A DNA stretch of 64,000 nucleotides from Hymenobacter cavernae (GTDB lineage Bacteria; Bacteroidota; Bacteroidia; Cytophagales; Hymenobacteraceae): positions 421,802-485,801 of the forward strand of contig NZ_BMHT01000006.1 in assembly GCF_014641455.1 (NCBI RefSeq). Direction: 5' to 3'. Below, piece after piece: positions 50,001-57,414 of the stretch. Below the pieces are notes generated by a model. It was not told where the DNA came from. It saw only the letters and a list, made by a program, of their open reading frames with translations, and did no database searches. Both the position numbers and the translations under genes were made by a program. Position 1 is the first letter of the stretch; each line of letters starts with the position of its first letter.

Positions 50001-51131
50001 ATGACCTTCGATTTAGTAACCCAAGATCCGCATACCAAAGCCCGCGCCGGCGTGGTGCACACCGCTCACGGCGCCATCGAAACCCCGATTTTCATGCCTG
50101 TTGGTACCGCTGGCACGGTGAAAGCCGTGCAGCAGCGCGACCTTACCAACGACGTACAGGCGCAGATTATCCTAGGTAATACCTACCACCTTTACCTGCG
50201 GCCCGGCCTCGACGTGCTCCGCCAAGCTGGTGGTCTGCACAAGTTCAACGGCTGGGACCGGCCCATCCTGACCGACAGCGGCGGCTACCAGGTGTATTCG
50301 CTCAGCAACACGCGCAAGATCAAGGAAGAAGGCGTGAAGTTTCGCTCTCATATTGATGGCTCGCAGCATCTGTTTTCGCCGGAAGGAGTGATGGATATTC
50401 AGCGCACCATCGGGGCCGATATTATGATGGCGTTCGACGAGTGCACGCCCTGGCCCTGCGAGTACGACTACGCCCGTAAGTCGTTGGACATGACACACCG
50501 CTGGCTGCTGCGCTGCATTCAGCGCTTTGACAGCACCGAGGCCCACTATGGCTACGATCAGACGTTGTTCCCGATTGTGCAGGGCAGCACCTTCAAGGAT
50601 CTGCGCATCAAATCGGCGGAGTTCGTGGCCGAGCAGCAGCGCGAAGGCAACGCCATCGGGGGCCTGAGCGTGGGCGAGCCGGCCGAACTGATGTACGAGA
50701 TGACCGAACTGGTGTGCGACATTCTGCCCAAGGACAAACCTAGGTATCTGATGGGTGTCGGGACGCCGGCCAATATTCTGGAAAACATAGCGTTGGGCGT
50801 AGATATGTTTGACTGCGTGATGCCGACCCGCAATGCCCGCAACGGCATGCTGTTCACCACGCAGGGCATTATGAACATCACGAACAAGAAATGGGCAACC
50901 GATTTCGAGCCGATTGACACTGAACTTGGCGGCTACGTCAGCACGTTTTACTCGCGGGCATACGTGCGGCACTTGTTCCAAAGTCAGGAGATGCTCGGTC
51001 CGCAAATTGCCTCCGTGCATAACCTGACCTTCTTCCTGTGGCTGGTGAAACAGGCTAGGCAGCAGATCCTGGCCGGCACCTTTCGCGAGTGGAAAGAGCG
51101 CATGGTGAAGCAGGTAATGAGTAGGCTGTGA
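50001..51131 (+). CDS. tgt: tRNA-guanine transglycosylase lacking zinc-site cysteines
   Basis: 376 aa. Exchanges G34 for the queuine precursor preQ1 in tRNAs Asp, Asn, His and Tyr. Catalytic and substrate motifs are intact: LTDSGGYQVYSLS, MMAFDECTPWPC, GGLSVGEP, the nucleophile Asp in VDMFDCVMPTRNARNG and the TYHLYLRPG segment. The zinc site is altered: E. coli has Cys-Asp-Cys-x-x-Cys after Asp-Pro-Glu, whereas here DTELGGYVS gives Leu309, Gly311 and Ser314; only His340 is kept. From memory this is shared by other Bacteroidota Tgt proteins, so the enzyme is probably active without zinc. Confidence 0.94.
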   Translation: MTFDLVTQDPHTKARAGVVHTAHGAIETPIFMPVGTAGTVKAVQQRDLTNDVQAQIILGNTYHLYLRPGLDVLRQAGGLHKFNGWDRPILTDSGGYQVYSLSNTRKIKEEGVKFRSHIDGSQHLFSPEGVMDIQRTIGADIMMAFDECTPWPCEYDYARKSLDMTHRWLLRCIQRFDSTEAHYGYDQTLFPIVQGSTFKDLRIKSAEFVAEQQREGNAIGGLSVGEPAELMYEMTELVCDILPKDKPRYLMGVGTPANILENIALGVDMFDCVMPTRNARNGMLFTTQGIMNITNKKWATDFEPIDTELGGYVSTFYSRAYVRHLFQSQEMLGPQIASVHNLTFFLWLVKQARQQILAGTFREWKERMVKQVMSRL

Positions 51132-51133
51132 GC

Positions 51134-51232
51134 ATTGGTTTTTGGTTGTTTGTTTTTGGTTTTTGGCATCACGCCTACCTCATTTTGAAAACAGAACAGC
51201 CAAAAACCAAAAACAACCAACCAAAAACCAAT
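51134..51232. repeat. long inverted repeat D (99 bp) filling the tgt-lptF gap
   Basis: Arms of 34 bp at 51134-51167 (begins ATTGGTTTTTGGTTGTTTGT) and 51199-51232, one mismatch, 31-bp centre. The element starts 2 bp after the tgt stop and ends 1 bp before the next ATG, so it is the entire intergenic region. The arms are low-complexity, built of TTTTTGG and GGTTG words. Confidence 0.93.
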
Positions 51233-51233
51233 A

Positions 51234-52310
51234 ATGAAGCTGCTCGATAAATACATTATTCAGAAGTTCCTGACTTCCTTCATCTTCACGGTGCTGGTGC
51301 TCGTCATGGTTATCTGCGTGATTGACTTCACGGAGAAGAACGACGATTTCATCAAGCATGACTTGTCGGCAAAGAAGGTGCTACTGGAATACTACGTTAA
51401 TCTGTTCCCGTACTTCGCCAACCTGCTCTCCCCTATCACGGTGTTCATCGCAGTGGTGTTCGTGACGGCCCGGTTGGCGGCGCGCACCGAGATTGTCGCA
51501 ATTCTGGCCAGTGGCGTGAGCTTCAAGCGGTTGCTGCTGCCGTACATCATGGGCGGCACCATTATCGGCATTGTGACTTTCGGGCTGACGGGCTGGGTTA
51601 TTCCGCTCGCCAACAAAACCCGCGTGGCCTTTGAAAGGCTCTACGTGAAGAATCCGTACGTGTACAAAGGGCGCAACGTGCACATGAAGATCGGGCCGCG
51701 GACCTACGCCTACATGGAGAGCTACGATAACACAAACAACGTTGGCTACCGCTTCGCCCTTGAAACGATTGAAGGCACGCAGCTGAAGCGCCGCCTGACC
51801 GCCGACGCTATCAGCTGGGATTCGACGCGGCGGGCGTGGAAGCTCACGCCGCAGGTCGTGCGCACCTTCAACGGGCAGCAGGAAAAGCTGCTGACGCTGC
51901 CCGCCCGCGACACCACGCTTAACCTCTACCCGAAGGATTTCGCCAGCACCTATCGCCTCTCCGAAACGCTCACGCTGCCGGAGCTGAATGCTTTTATCAA
52001 CCAGAAAATAGAGCGCGGCGCCGACGATACGCAGGTGTATCTCAGTGAGAAATACGAGCGCTACGCGTATCCGTACGCCATTATCATCCTCACGATCATC
52101 GGCGTTATCCTGAGTGCCCGCAAATCGCGGGCGGGCGTGGGCGGGCAGATTGCCCTAGGTTTTGTGCTGGCTTTCGTGTTCATCATCTTCGTGATTCTGA
52201 GCCGCAACCTAGCCCAGGTCGGCGACATGCACCCGATGCTGGCCGCCTGGGTACCGAGCATCGTGTTTACCGGCATTGGCCTGGCCCTCTACCGCTTCGT
52301 GCCGCAATAG
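51234..52310 (+). CDS. LptF/LptG-family permease (YjgP/YjgQ)
   Basis: 358 aa. Inner-membrane part of the lipopolysaccharide export ABC complex, working with LptB. Begins MKLLDKYIIQKFLTSFIFTV, the family's first helix; a three-helix N-terminal block (LAARTEIVAILASGVSFKRL carries the conserved coupling-helix region), a central periplasmic beta-jellyroll (about 100-260) and a C-terminal three-helix block (YAIIILTIIGVILSARKSRA). Bacteroidota often carry several copies, so whether this is LptF or LptG is open. Confidence 0.9.
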   Translation: MKLLDKYIIQKFLTSFIFTVLVLVMVICVIDFTEKNDDFIKHDLSAKKVLLEYYVNLFPYFANLLSPITVFIAVVFVTARLAARTEIVAILASGVSFKRLLLPYIMGGTIIGIVTFGLTGWVIPLANKTRVAFERLYVKNPYVYKGRNVHMKIGPRTYAYMESYDNTNNVGYRFALETIEGTQLKRRLTADAISWDSTRRAWKLTPQVVRTFNGQQEKLLTLPARDTTLNLYPKDFASTYRLSETLTLPELNAFINQKIERGADDTQVYLSEKYERYAYPYAIIILTIIGVILSARKSRAGVGGQIALGFVLAFVFIIFVILSRNLAQVGDMHPMLAAWVPSIVFTGIGLALYRFVPQ

Positions 52311-52317
52311 TGGTAAG

Positions 52318-52427
52318 ATGGTGAGGTGGTGAAATGGTGAGTTTAATGTTTGGCTGGCGCAAATAGCGTGCTTTTGCCCCACTTACACCATTGAAGCCCC
52401 AAGCTCACCATTTCACCACCTCACCAT
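52318..52427. repeat. long inverted repeat E (110 bp) between lptF/G and the DMT permease
   Basis: Arms of 24 bp at 52318-52341 (begins ATGGTGAGGTGGTGAAATGG) and 52404-52427 are perfect reverse complements, with weaker pairing outside. The arms are built from repeated GGTGA words. It begins 7 bp after the lptF/G stop and ends 8 bp before the next ATG. Confidence 0.92.
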
Positions 52428-52435
52428 TTCACTTA

Positions 52436-53350
52436 ATGTTGAAAGACTACCTCCGCTTACACTTCATTGTTTTGCTTTGGGGCTTTACGGCTATCCTGGG
52501 CAAGCTCATTTCGTTGCCGCCGGTGGAGCTGGTGTTCTGGCGGACGCTGCTGGCTTCGGTGGGCCTTGCCGTGTTGCTGATGGTCCGTGGCCAAGGCTGG
52601 CAGATGCCGCTTGGGTCGGCTTTGCGACTGCTGAGCGTGGGCGTTCTGGTTGCTATTCACTGGATTACGTTTTTTCTGGCGGCGCGCCTTTCTTCGGTCA
52701 GTGTGTGCCTGGCGGGACTGGCTACGCTGGCGCTGTGGGCGTCGCTGCTGGAGCCGCTGCTGCTTTGGCGCCGCGTGCGCGGCTACGAAGTAGGCCTAGG
52801 TTTGCTGACGATGGTTGGGCTCTACCTGGTGTCGCAGGCGGAGCTGGACCAGCTGCTGGGGCTGAGCGTGGCTATTCTCTCGGCGGGCCTGTCGGCGCTG
52901 TTTAGCGTCCTGAATTCCAAGCTGGTAAAGCAGCACTCCCCGCTGCGACTCACCTTTTACGAGATGATGGGCGCCTGCTTGGCCATTGTGGTGTTTTTGC
53001 CGATTTACGGTCGCTATTTCACAGCGGGCGCGGGCCTGCACCTAGCCCCTGCTCCGCTCGATTGGCTGTGGCTTTTCGTACTGGCCGGGGCCTGTACCGT
53101 CTACGCTTTTTCCAGCTCCGTGGAGCTAATGAAGCGCCTTTCGGCATTCGTCATCAACCTGACTATCAACCTGGAACCCGTGTACGGCATTGGGCTGGCA
53201 GTACTTATTTTTGGGCAGCAGGAGAAAATGTCGGGCGGCTTCTACCTAGGTATTGTGGTTATTTTCTTCAGCGTGCTCATTCATCCGGTCCTCGACCAGT
53301 GGAACCAACGGCGCCAACGCAAGCCGGAACCGATGGAGGCTGTTTTGTAG
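52436..53350 (+). CDS. EamA-family (DMT) transporter
   Basis: 304 aa from the ATG at 52436 (MLKDYLRLHFIVLLWGFTAI). Ten hydrophobic helices in two EamA halves; the first starts WGFTAILGKLISLPPVELVFWR, the second near LSAGLSALFSVLNSKLVKQH, and the family's late motif ELMKRLSAFVINLTINLEPV is present. An upstream ATG at 52391 would translate the arm of inverted repeat E and is unlikely. Predicted inner-membrane exporter of metabolites; substrate unknown. Its TAG stop lies inside the arm of element F. Confidence 0.88.
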   Translation: MLKDYLRLHFIVLLWGFTAILGKLISLPPVELVFWRTLLASVGLAVLLMVRGQGWQMPLGSALRLLSVGVLVAIHWITFFLAARLSSVSVCLAGLATLALWASLLEPLLLWRRVRGYEVGLGLLTMVGLYLVSQAELDQLLGLSVAILSAGLSALFSVLNSKLVKQHSPLRLTFYEMMGACLAIVVFLPIYGRYFTAGAGLHLAPAPLDWLWLFVLAGACTVYAFSSSVELMKRLSAFVINLTINLEPVYGIGLAVLIFGQQEKMSGGFYLGIVVIFFSVLIHPVLDQWNQRRQRKPEPMEAVL

Positions 53351-53473
53351 GAACGTGCCACGGCGCGTTCTCGTCCCGCCGAATGCAGGCTAGGTTGCCG
53401 TGCGGCAGTCGTGTGTAACAACGAGTCGTTCAACGCCGAACGCGCGAACGCGCCGTGGCGCGTTCCTACAAAA
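53343..53473. repeat. long inverted repeat F (131 bp) spanning both stop codons of convergent genes
   Basis: Arms of 28 bp at 53343-53370 (begins TTTTGTAGGAACGTGCCACG) and 53446-53473, one mismatch. Each arm includes the TAG stop and the last codon of the gene on that side: the DMT permease on + and ispE on -. Both proteins thus end at the same repeat. The centre contains CGTTCAACG as in element B. Confidence 0.93.
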
Positions 53474-54278
53474 TACCGTCCCAGACCTGATACGCTTCTG
53501 GCAATAGTAGCTGGGGTAAGTTCTCGCGCCCCGGAAACAACCCATATACCGCTGAACCCGAGCCCGATAAGCTAGCATACGAGGCTCCCGCATCGTATAG
53601 CGCCTGCTTTAGCTCGCCGAGCAGGGGATAGTGCGGAGCCAGGGCATCTTCAAAATCGTTGCTTATTAGGCTGCGCCACTGCTCTATGGGCTGGGCCAGG
53701 CTCTGGCGCAGATCGTGGCGGGGTGCCTGGGGCTTCACGCGGGCGTAGGCTTCGGCCGTGCTGATGTGCAGGTCAGGATAAATAACCTTACACGCCATAC
53801 CGGTCAAAACCAAGTCAATTGGCTCAAAAACGTCGCCTTTCTCGTAGGCAAAAACAGGCTTGTTTTGAATAAAAAACGCGCAGTCGCTCCCTAACCGACG
53901 GGCGTAATCTTCCAGAGTTTCAGGTGTGAGGTTCAGCTCGAAAAGCTCCGTCAGCGCCCGCAGCGCAAACGCCGCATCGCCGGAGCCACCACCTAGCCCG
54001 GCCCCGATGGGCACCGTTTTGTGCAAATGCATCTGCACGGGCGGCAGGTTGAAATCCGCCTTCAGCAGCTCATACGCCCGCCAGCAAAGGTTGGTAGCCG
54101 GGTCGCCCGGAATTGGGATACCGCTGAGCGTTAAATCGTTGGTGGCAGCCGGCAGAATTTCCAGCGCATCGCACCACGGCAGCGGCACGAAAACCGACTC
54201 TAGGTTGCGGAAGCCGTCGGGGCGCTGGCTAGTAATGTATAGACCTAGGTTGAGTTTAGCGTTCGGGAAAACAAGCAT
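53466..54278 (-). CDS. ispE: 4-diphosphocytidyl-2-C-methyl-D-erythritol kinase
   Basis: 270 aa from the ATG at 54276-54278 (MLVFPNAKLNLGLYITSQRP). GHMP kinase of the MEP isoprenoid pathway. The N-terminal substrate motif PNAKLNLGLYI, the ATP loop VPIGAGLGGGSGDAAFALRA and the C-terminal SYASLSGSGSAVYGLF are all present. The last codons lie in the arm of inverted repeat F, so its C-terminus (WDGIL) may have been set by that insertion. Confidence 0.95.
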   Translation of the reverse strand: MLVFPNAKLNLGLYITSQRPDGFRNLESVFVPLPWCDALEILPAATNDLTLSGIPIPGDPATNLCWRAYELLKADFNLPPVQMHLHKTVPIGAGLGGGSGDAAFALRALTELFELNLTPETLEDYARRLGSDCAFFIQNKPVFAYEKGDVFEPIDLVLTGMACKVIYPDLHISTAEAYARVKPQAPRHDLRQSLAQPIEQWRSLISNDFEDALAPHYPLLGELKQALYDAGASYASLSGSGSAVYGLFPGRENLPQLLLPEAYQVWDGIL

Positions 54279-54360
54279 AGGAAAGCGAAGCGTACGGGGC
54301 AATGCCAGCACACAAGCGGCCAACACGGGTGCAAACTAAAGCTTACGCTACAGAAAAAGC

Positions 54361-54368
54361 TACTTTTG
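54361..54368 (+). promoter_or_regulatory. candidate -7 box of the pglC-like operon
   Basis: TACTTTTG matches TAnnTTTG, 36 nt before the ATG at 54405. It argues for that ATG over the TTG at 54366, which would lie within the box. Confidence 0.55.
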
Positions 54369-54404
54369 AATCTTTGTTGCGCTCCGCCGGGTTCGCCTTT
54401 TCGT

Positions 54405-55058
54405 ATGTCAGCCTCCTCTCCCTCCGATTGGTACCGTTCTTGGGGTAAGCGCCTACTCGATGTGGCGCTGGCCGGGCCGCTGCTGCTGCTCACGCTGCCG
54501 TTGCTGCTGGCTGCGGCCTTGGCCCTGAGGCTGGCAAACGGTGGGCAGATCGTATTTCGGCAGCTTCGCCCCGGCCTCAACGGGACATTATTCACGCTTT
54601 ACAAGCTCCAGACCATGACCAATGCGTGCGATGCGCAAGGCCGCTTGCTTCCGGATGCCGAACGCCTCTCCCGCCTCGGTCGTTGGCTGCGTGCGACTTC
54701 CCTGGATGAGCTGCCGCAGCTCTGGAACGTGCTGCGCGGCGACCTTAGCCTGGTGGGCCCCAGGCCTTTACTGCCTCACTACCTGCCGCTTTATTCCCCA
54801 ACACAGGCGCGGCGGCATGAGGTGCGGCCGGGTATTACAGGATGGGCGCAGGTGAATGGGCGCAATGCTATTTCCTGGCAGCAGAAGTTCATCTACGATG
54901 TGTGGTACGTCGAGCATGTGTCGCTGGGGCTGGATTTGCGCATTCTGGCGCGCACCTTCTGGAAGGTGTTGAAAGCGGAAGATATCACGACGGCGGGCCA
55001 TGCCACAACAGCGGCTTTCACCGGCAATCAGCCCAACCAAGACGAAAACCTAGCATGA
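54405..55058 (+). CDS. PglC-like phosphoglycosyl transferase (bacterial sugar transferase)
   Basis: 217 aa. Transfers a phospho-sugar from a UDP-sugar to undecaprenyl phosphate at the inner membrane. One N-terminal re-entrant hydrophobic helix (WGKRLLDVALAGPLLLLTLP), the catalytic Asp-Glu in ATSLDELPQLWNVLRGDLSL, VGPRPLLPHYLPLY and RPGITGWAQVNGRNAISW all fit. The short monotopic form is PglC-like, not WbaP-like. The ATGA overlap with the following acetyltransferase gene shows a tight operon that also includes a DegT aminotransferase. By analogy the sugar may be a diacetamido-trideoxyhexose such as bacillosamine. Confidence 0.9.
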   Translation: MSASSPSDWYRSWGKRLLDVALAGPLLLLTLPLLLAAALALRLANGGQIVFRQLRPGLNGTLFTLYKLQTMTNACDAQGRLLPDAERLSRLGRWLRATSLDELPQLWNVLRGDLSLVGPRPLLPHYLPLYSPTQARRHEVRPGITGWAQVNGRNAISWQQKFIYDVWYVEHVSLGLDLRILARTFWKVLKAEDITTAGHATTAAFTGNQPNQDENLA

Positions 55059-55732
55059 GTAATACAGCTGCAAACGGCGCGGTATTGCCTCGTCTGGTGA
55101 TTTTCGGGGCGGGCGGCTTAGGTCGTGAAGTGCTCGTGCTGGCCCGCCAGATCAACGAAGCATTGCCGGCTTGGGAGCTGGCGGGTTTCTTTGATGATAA
55201 GGCACCCGCTACCTCGCAGATTCACGGTCTGCCCTACCTAGGTTCTGCCGCCGACCTGAATGCGACCCGCGAGCCGCTGCATGTGGTTGTTGCCGTTGGC
55301 AACAGCCGGCACCGGGCCGCAATTGTGCAGCAGCTCACGTCGCCGTTGCTGCGCTTTGCTACGCTCATTCACCCGGGCGTGGCGTGCCGGCCTTACCAGC
55401 AGCTTCGTATTGGCGAGGGTAGCGTTATTAGCCAGGGCTGCATTCTCACCACGGATATTTCGCTGGGCAAACACGTCCTGCTGAACCTAGGTTGCACCGT
55501 TGGCCACGATGCCGTGCTGGAAGACTTTTGCTCGCTGATGCCGCACGCCAACGTGGGTGGGGAAGCGTACCTGGAAACCGGCGTTTACCTAGGCACTAAT
55601 GCAACCGTTATCAACCAGGTACGGGTTGGAGCGCGTACCATCGTAGGGGCCGGCGCAGTAGCCGTGCGCGACCTGCCCACCGACTGCACGGCCGTGGGCG
55701 TGCCCGCCACCGTTATCAAAAGCCATGCGTAG
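55055..55732 (+). CDS. PglD/NeuD-like sugar acetyltransferase
   Basis: 225 aa from the ATG at 55055, which overlaps the previous stop (ATGA). N-terminal Rossmann-like UDP-sugar-binding domain (LPRLVIFGAGGLGREVLVLA, then WELAGFFDDKA) and a C-terminal left-handed beta-helix of hexapeptide repeats. The catalytic His of PglD corresponds to His151 in LGCTVGHDAVLEDF, and VGARTIVGAGAVAVRDLP is the acetyl-CoA-binding end. It would acetylate the 4-amino sugar made by the next gene. O-acetylation of another sugar is the alternative. Confidence 0.88.
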   Translation: MSNTAANGAVLPRLVIFGAGGLGREVLVLARQINEALPAWELAGFFDDKAPATSQIHGLPYLGSAADLNATREPLHVVVAVGNSRHRAAIVQQLTSPLLRFATLIHPGVACRPYQQLRIGEGSVISQGCILTTDISLGKHVLLNLGCTVGHDAVLEDFCSLMPHANVGGEAYLETGVYLGTNATVINQVRVGARTIVGAGAVAVRDLPTDCTAVGVPATVIKSHA

Positions 55733-56864
55733 CCAAGACCACGACCGAATTTTCCTCTCCCCGCCGCACCTAGGTCGCCACGAGCTGAACTACGTGCACA
55801 AAGCCATTGAGGACAATTGGGTGGCACCGGTCGGGCCGAACATTCGAGGTTTCGAGCAGGAGCTTTGCCAGTACACCGGCGCCGCGCACTGCGTTGCCCT
55901 GAACTCGGGTACGGCGGCAATCCACCTGGGTTTGGCAGTGCTCGGCGTGGGGCCTGGCGATGAAGTGCTGTGTCCATCGTTCACCTTTGTAGCTACTGCT
56001 AACCCAATTACGTACCTAGGTGCCACGCCCGTATTCGTGGATAGCGAATCGACTACCTGGAACATCTGCCCCGTTCGGCTACGCGAAGCCATTGAAGATC
56101 GGCTGCGGCGCGGCCAAAAGCCCAAAGCACTGATTATCGTGCACTTGTACGGTATGCCAGCCCAGCTAGAGCAGGTGCTGGCAGTAGCGGCGGAGTACGA
56201 AATTCCGGTGCTGGAAGACGCGGCCGAAGCGTTGGGCTCGCGCTACGACGGGCAGCAGCTCGGCACATTCGGGGCGGTCAGTGTGCTTTCGTTTAATGGC
56301 AACAAGATCATCACGACCAGTGGCGGCGGCGCCCTGCTCACCAGTGAAGCTAGGTTTGCGCAGCAAGTGCAGTTTTTGGCTACCCAGGCCAAAGATCCGG
56401 CCCCGCACTACGAGCACTCCGTCACCGGCTACAACTACCGCCTGAGCAACATCCTGGCGGGTATTGGTCGTGGGCAGCTGGAGCTGATTGAAGATCGGGT
56501 GAAAAAGCGCCGGGAGATTTACACTTGGTATCATCAGCATCTGCAAGCCAGCAACTTACTGCAAGTCGGCCCGCCCGAGCCCGTCGGCAGCCGCTCCAAC
56601 CGCTGGCTTACCACGCTATTGCTTGCCCCCGCTCAAACGGAGGTTACCGTCGAGCGGCTGCGGCTGCACCTGGAGTCGCACAACATTGAGTCGCGGCCGC
56701 TGTGGAAGCCCCTACATTTGCAGCCGCTTTTCGCGCAGGCACCTAGGTACGGCGGCGCGGTGTGTGAGGAACTGTTTCGGCGCGGCCTGTGCCTACCCTC
56801 CGGCTCAGCCATGACGGACACGGATCTGAAGCGGGTAGCTGACGCGGTTCGAGAGGTGTGCTGA
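55725..56864 (+). CDS. PglE-like DegT/DnrJ/EryC1 aminotransferase
   Basis: 379 aa, overlaps the acetyltransferase gene by 8 bp. PLP-dependent sugar aminotransferase: FLSPPHLGRHELNYVHKAIE at the start (the PglE/PseC-type opening), LNSGTAAIHLGL, PSFTFVATANPI, LEDAAEALGS and the PLP Lys194 in FNGNKIITTSGGGALLT. It would aminate a UDP-4-keto-6-deoxy sugar, whose 4,6-dehydratase (PglF type) is not in the window. Last gene of the operon; the gene order fits a UDP-bacillosamine-like pathway. Confidence 0.9.
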   Translation: MRSQDHDRIFLSPPHLGRHELNYVHKAIEDNWVAPVGPNIRGFEQELCQYTGAAHCVALNSGTAAIHLGLAVLGVGPGDEVLCPSFTFVATANPITYLGATPVFVDSESTTWNICPVRLREAIEDRLRRGQKPKALIIVHLYGMPAQLEQVLAVAAEYEIPVLEDAAEALGSRYDGQQLGTFGAVSVLSFNGNKIITTSGGGALLTSEARFAQQVQFLATQAKDPAPHYEHSVTGYNYRLSNILAGIGRGQLELIEDRVKKRREIYTWYHQHLQASNLLQVGPPEPVGSRSNRWLTTLLLAPAQTEVTVERLRLHLESHNIESRPLWKPLHLQPLFAQAPRYGGAVCEELFRRGLCLPSGSAMTDTDLKRVADAVREVC

Positions 56865-56917
56865 GCTTTTAGGCGCTCCTATCGAAGAAAGGCTGGACGG
56901 TCACGTTTACATCCTTC

Positions 56918-57283
56918 TCAGTCCGCAGCTTGAATAATACGTGCGCGATGTTGAAGCCCCCAATCGGCGATACTATCAGTTAACGCCTTTAAGGATTTTC
57001 CGTTTTCGGAAATGCTGTACGTCACCGCCAGCGGTTTACTAGTGGAAACGGCTCGGGTGATAAGCCCATTCATTTCTAAGTCCTGGAGCTCGCGACTCAG
57101 CACCTTACCGGCAATGCCCGTCACATCTCTTAAGAGGGTGGAATAGCGCATCGGTTGATGGCAGAGACGCGCGATAATGGCTAATTTCCATTTGCCACTC
57201 AAAATATCTAGGGTATCATCAATGGCGCGCATCCGCTTGGCACACGCGCTGCTGATGGGATGGTCTGCCGTTCCTTTTTCCAT
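56918..57283 (-). CDS. HxlR-family transcriptional regulator
   Basis: 121 aa winged helix. CAKRMRAIDDTLDILSGKWK opens the domain (the CxxxxxxxxxxGxKW-type start with a possible redox Cys), then RYSTLLRDVTGIAGKVLSRE and LEMNGLITRAVSTSKPLAVT for the recognition helix and wing. HxlR proteins respond to electrophiles, aldehydes or redox change and often control a divergent oxidoreductase. Here a nitroreductase is divergent, with a 131-bp gap holding a repeated motif. Confidence 0.9.
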   Translation of the reverse strand: MEKGTADHPISSACAKRMRAIDDTLDILSGKWKLAIIARLCHQPMRYSTLLRDVTGIAGKVLSRELQDLEMNGLITRAVSTSKPLAVTYSISENGKSLKALTDSIADWGLQHRARIIQAAD

Positions 57284-57331
57284 AGCTCAGTTGGTTACCT
57301 GCTTGTCCCTTAGAGGGGTCAATTGCCGCTG

Positions 57332-57390
57332 TTACTTTTTGTCCCAAAGGTACTAAACGATCGTAGGCACTTGTACTTTTGTCCAAGGTT
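57332..57390. promoter_or_regulatory. two direct repeats, candidate HxlR operators
   Basis: TTACTTTTTGTCCCAAAGGT (from 57332) and TGTACTTTTGTCCAAGGTT (from 57372) are near-copies offset by 41 bp, about four helical turns. The second contains TACTTTTG (57374-57381), a -7 box for the nitroreductase gene whose ATG is at 57415. A regulator bound there would cover the promoter. Confidence 0.6.
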
Positions 57391-57414
57391 TACTTCGTCA
57401 AACGTTCAAACAGC

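Noticed and set aside
50172..51020. Antisense open frame (282 codons) across tgt
   Set aside because: Opposes a highly conserved enzyme gene and shows no recognisable family.
50001..51131. tgt as an inactive or decaying gene because of missing zinc cysteines
   Set aside because: All catalytic motifs and the full length are kept, and I believe the variation is lineage-wide.
52391..52435. Upstream ATG start of the DMT permease
   Set aside because: It lies in the arm of inverted repeat E; the ATG at 52436 fits the family start.
47137..53473. The inverted repeats as ordinary rho-independent terminators
   Set aside because: Arms of 21-34 bp with 30-75 nt centres and no T tract are unlike the true terminators here (8-13 bp stems, short loops). 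C lies between divergent genes, where no terminator is expected.
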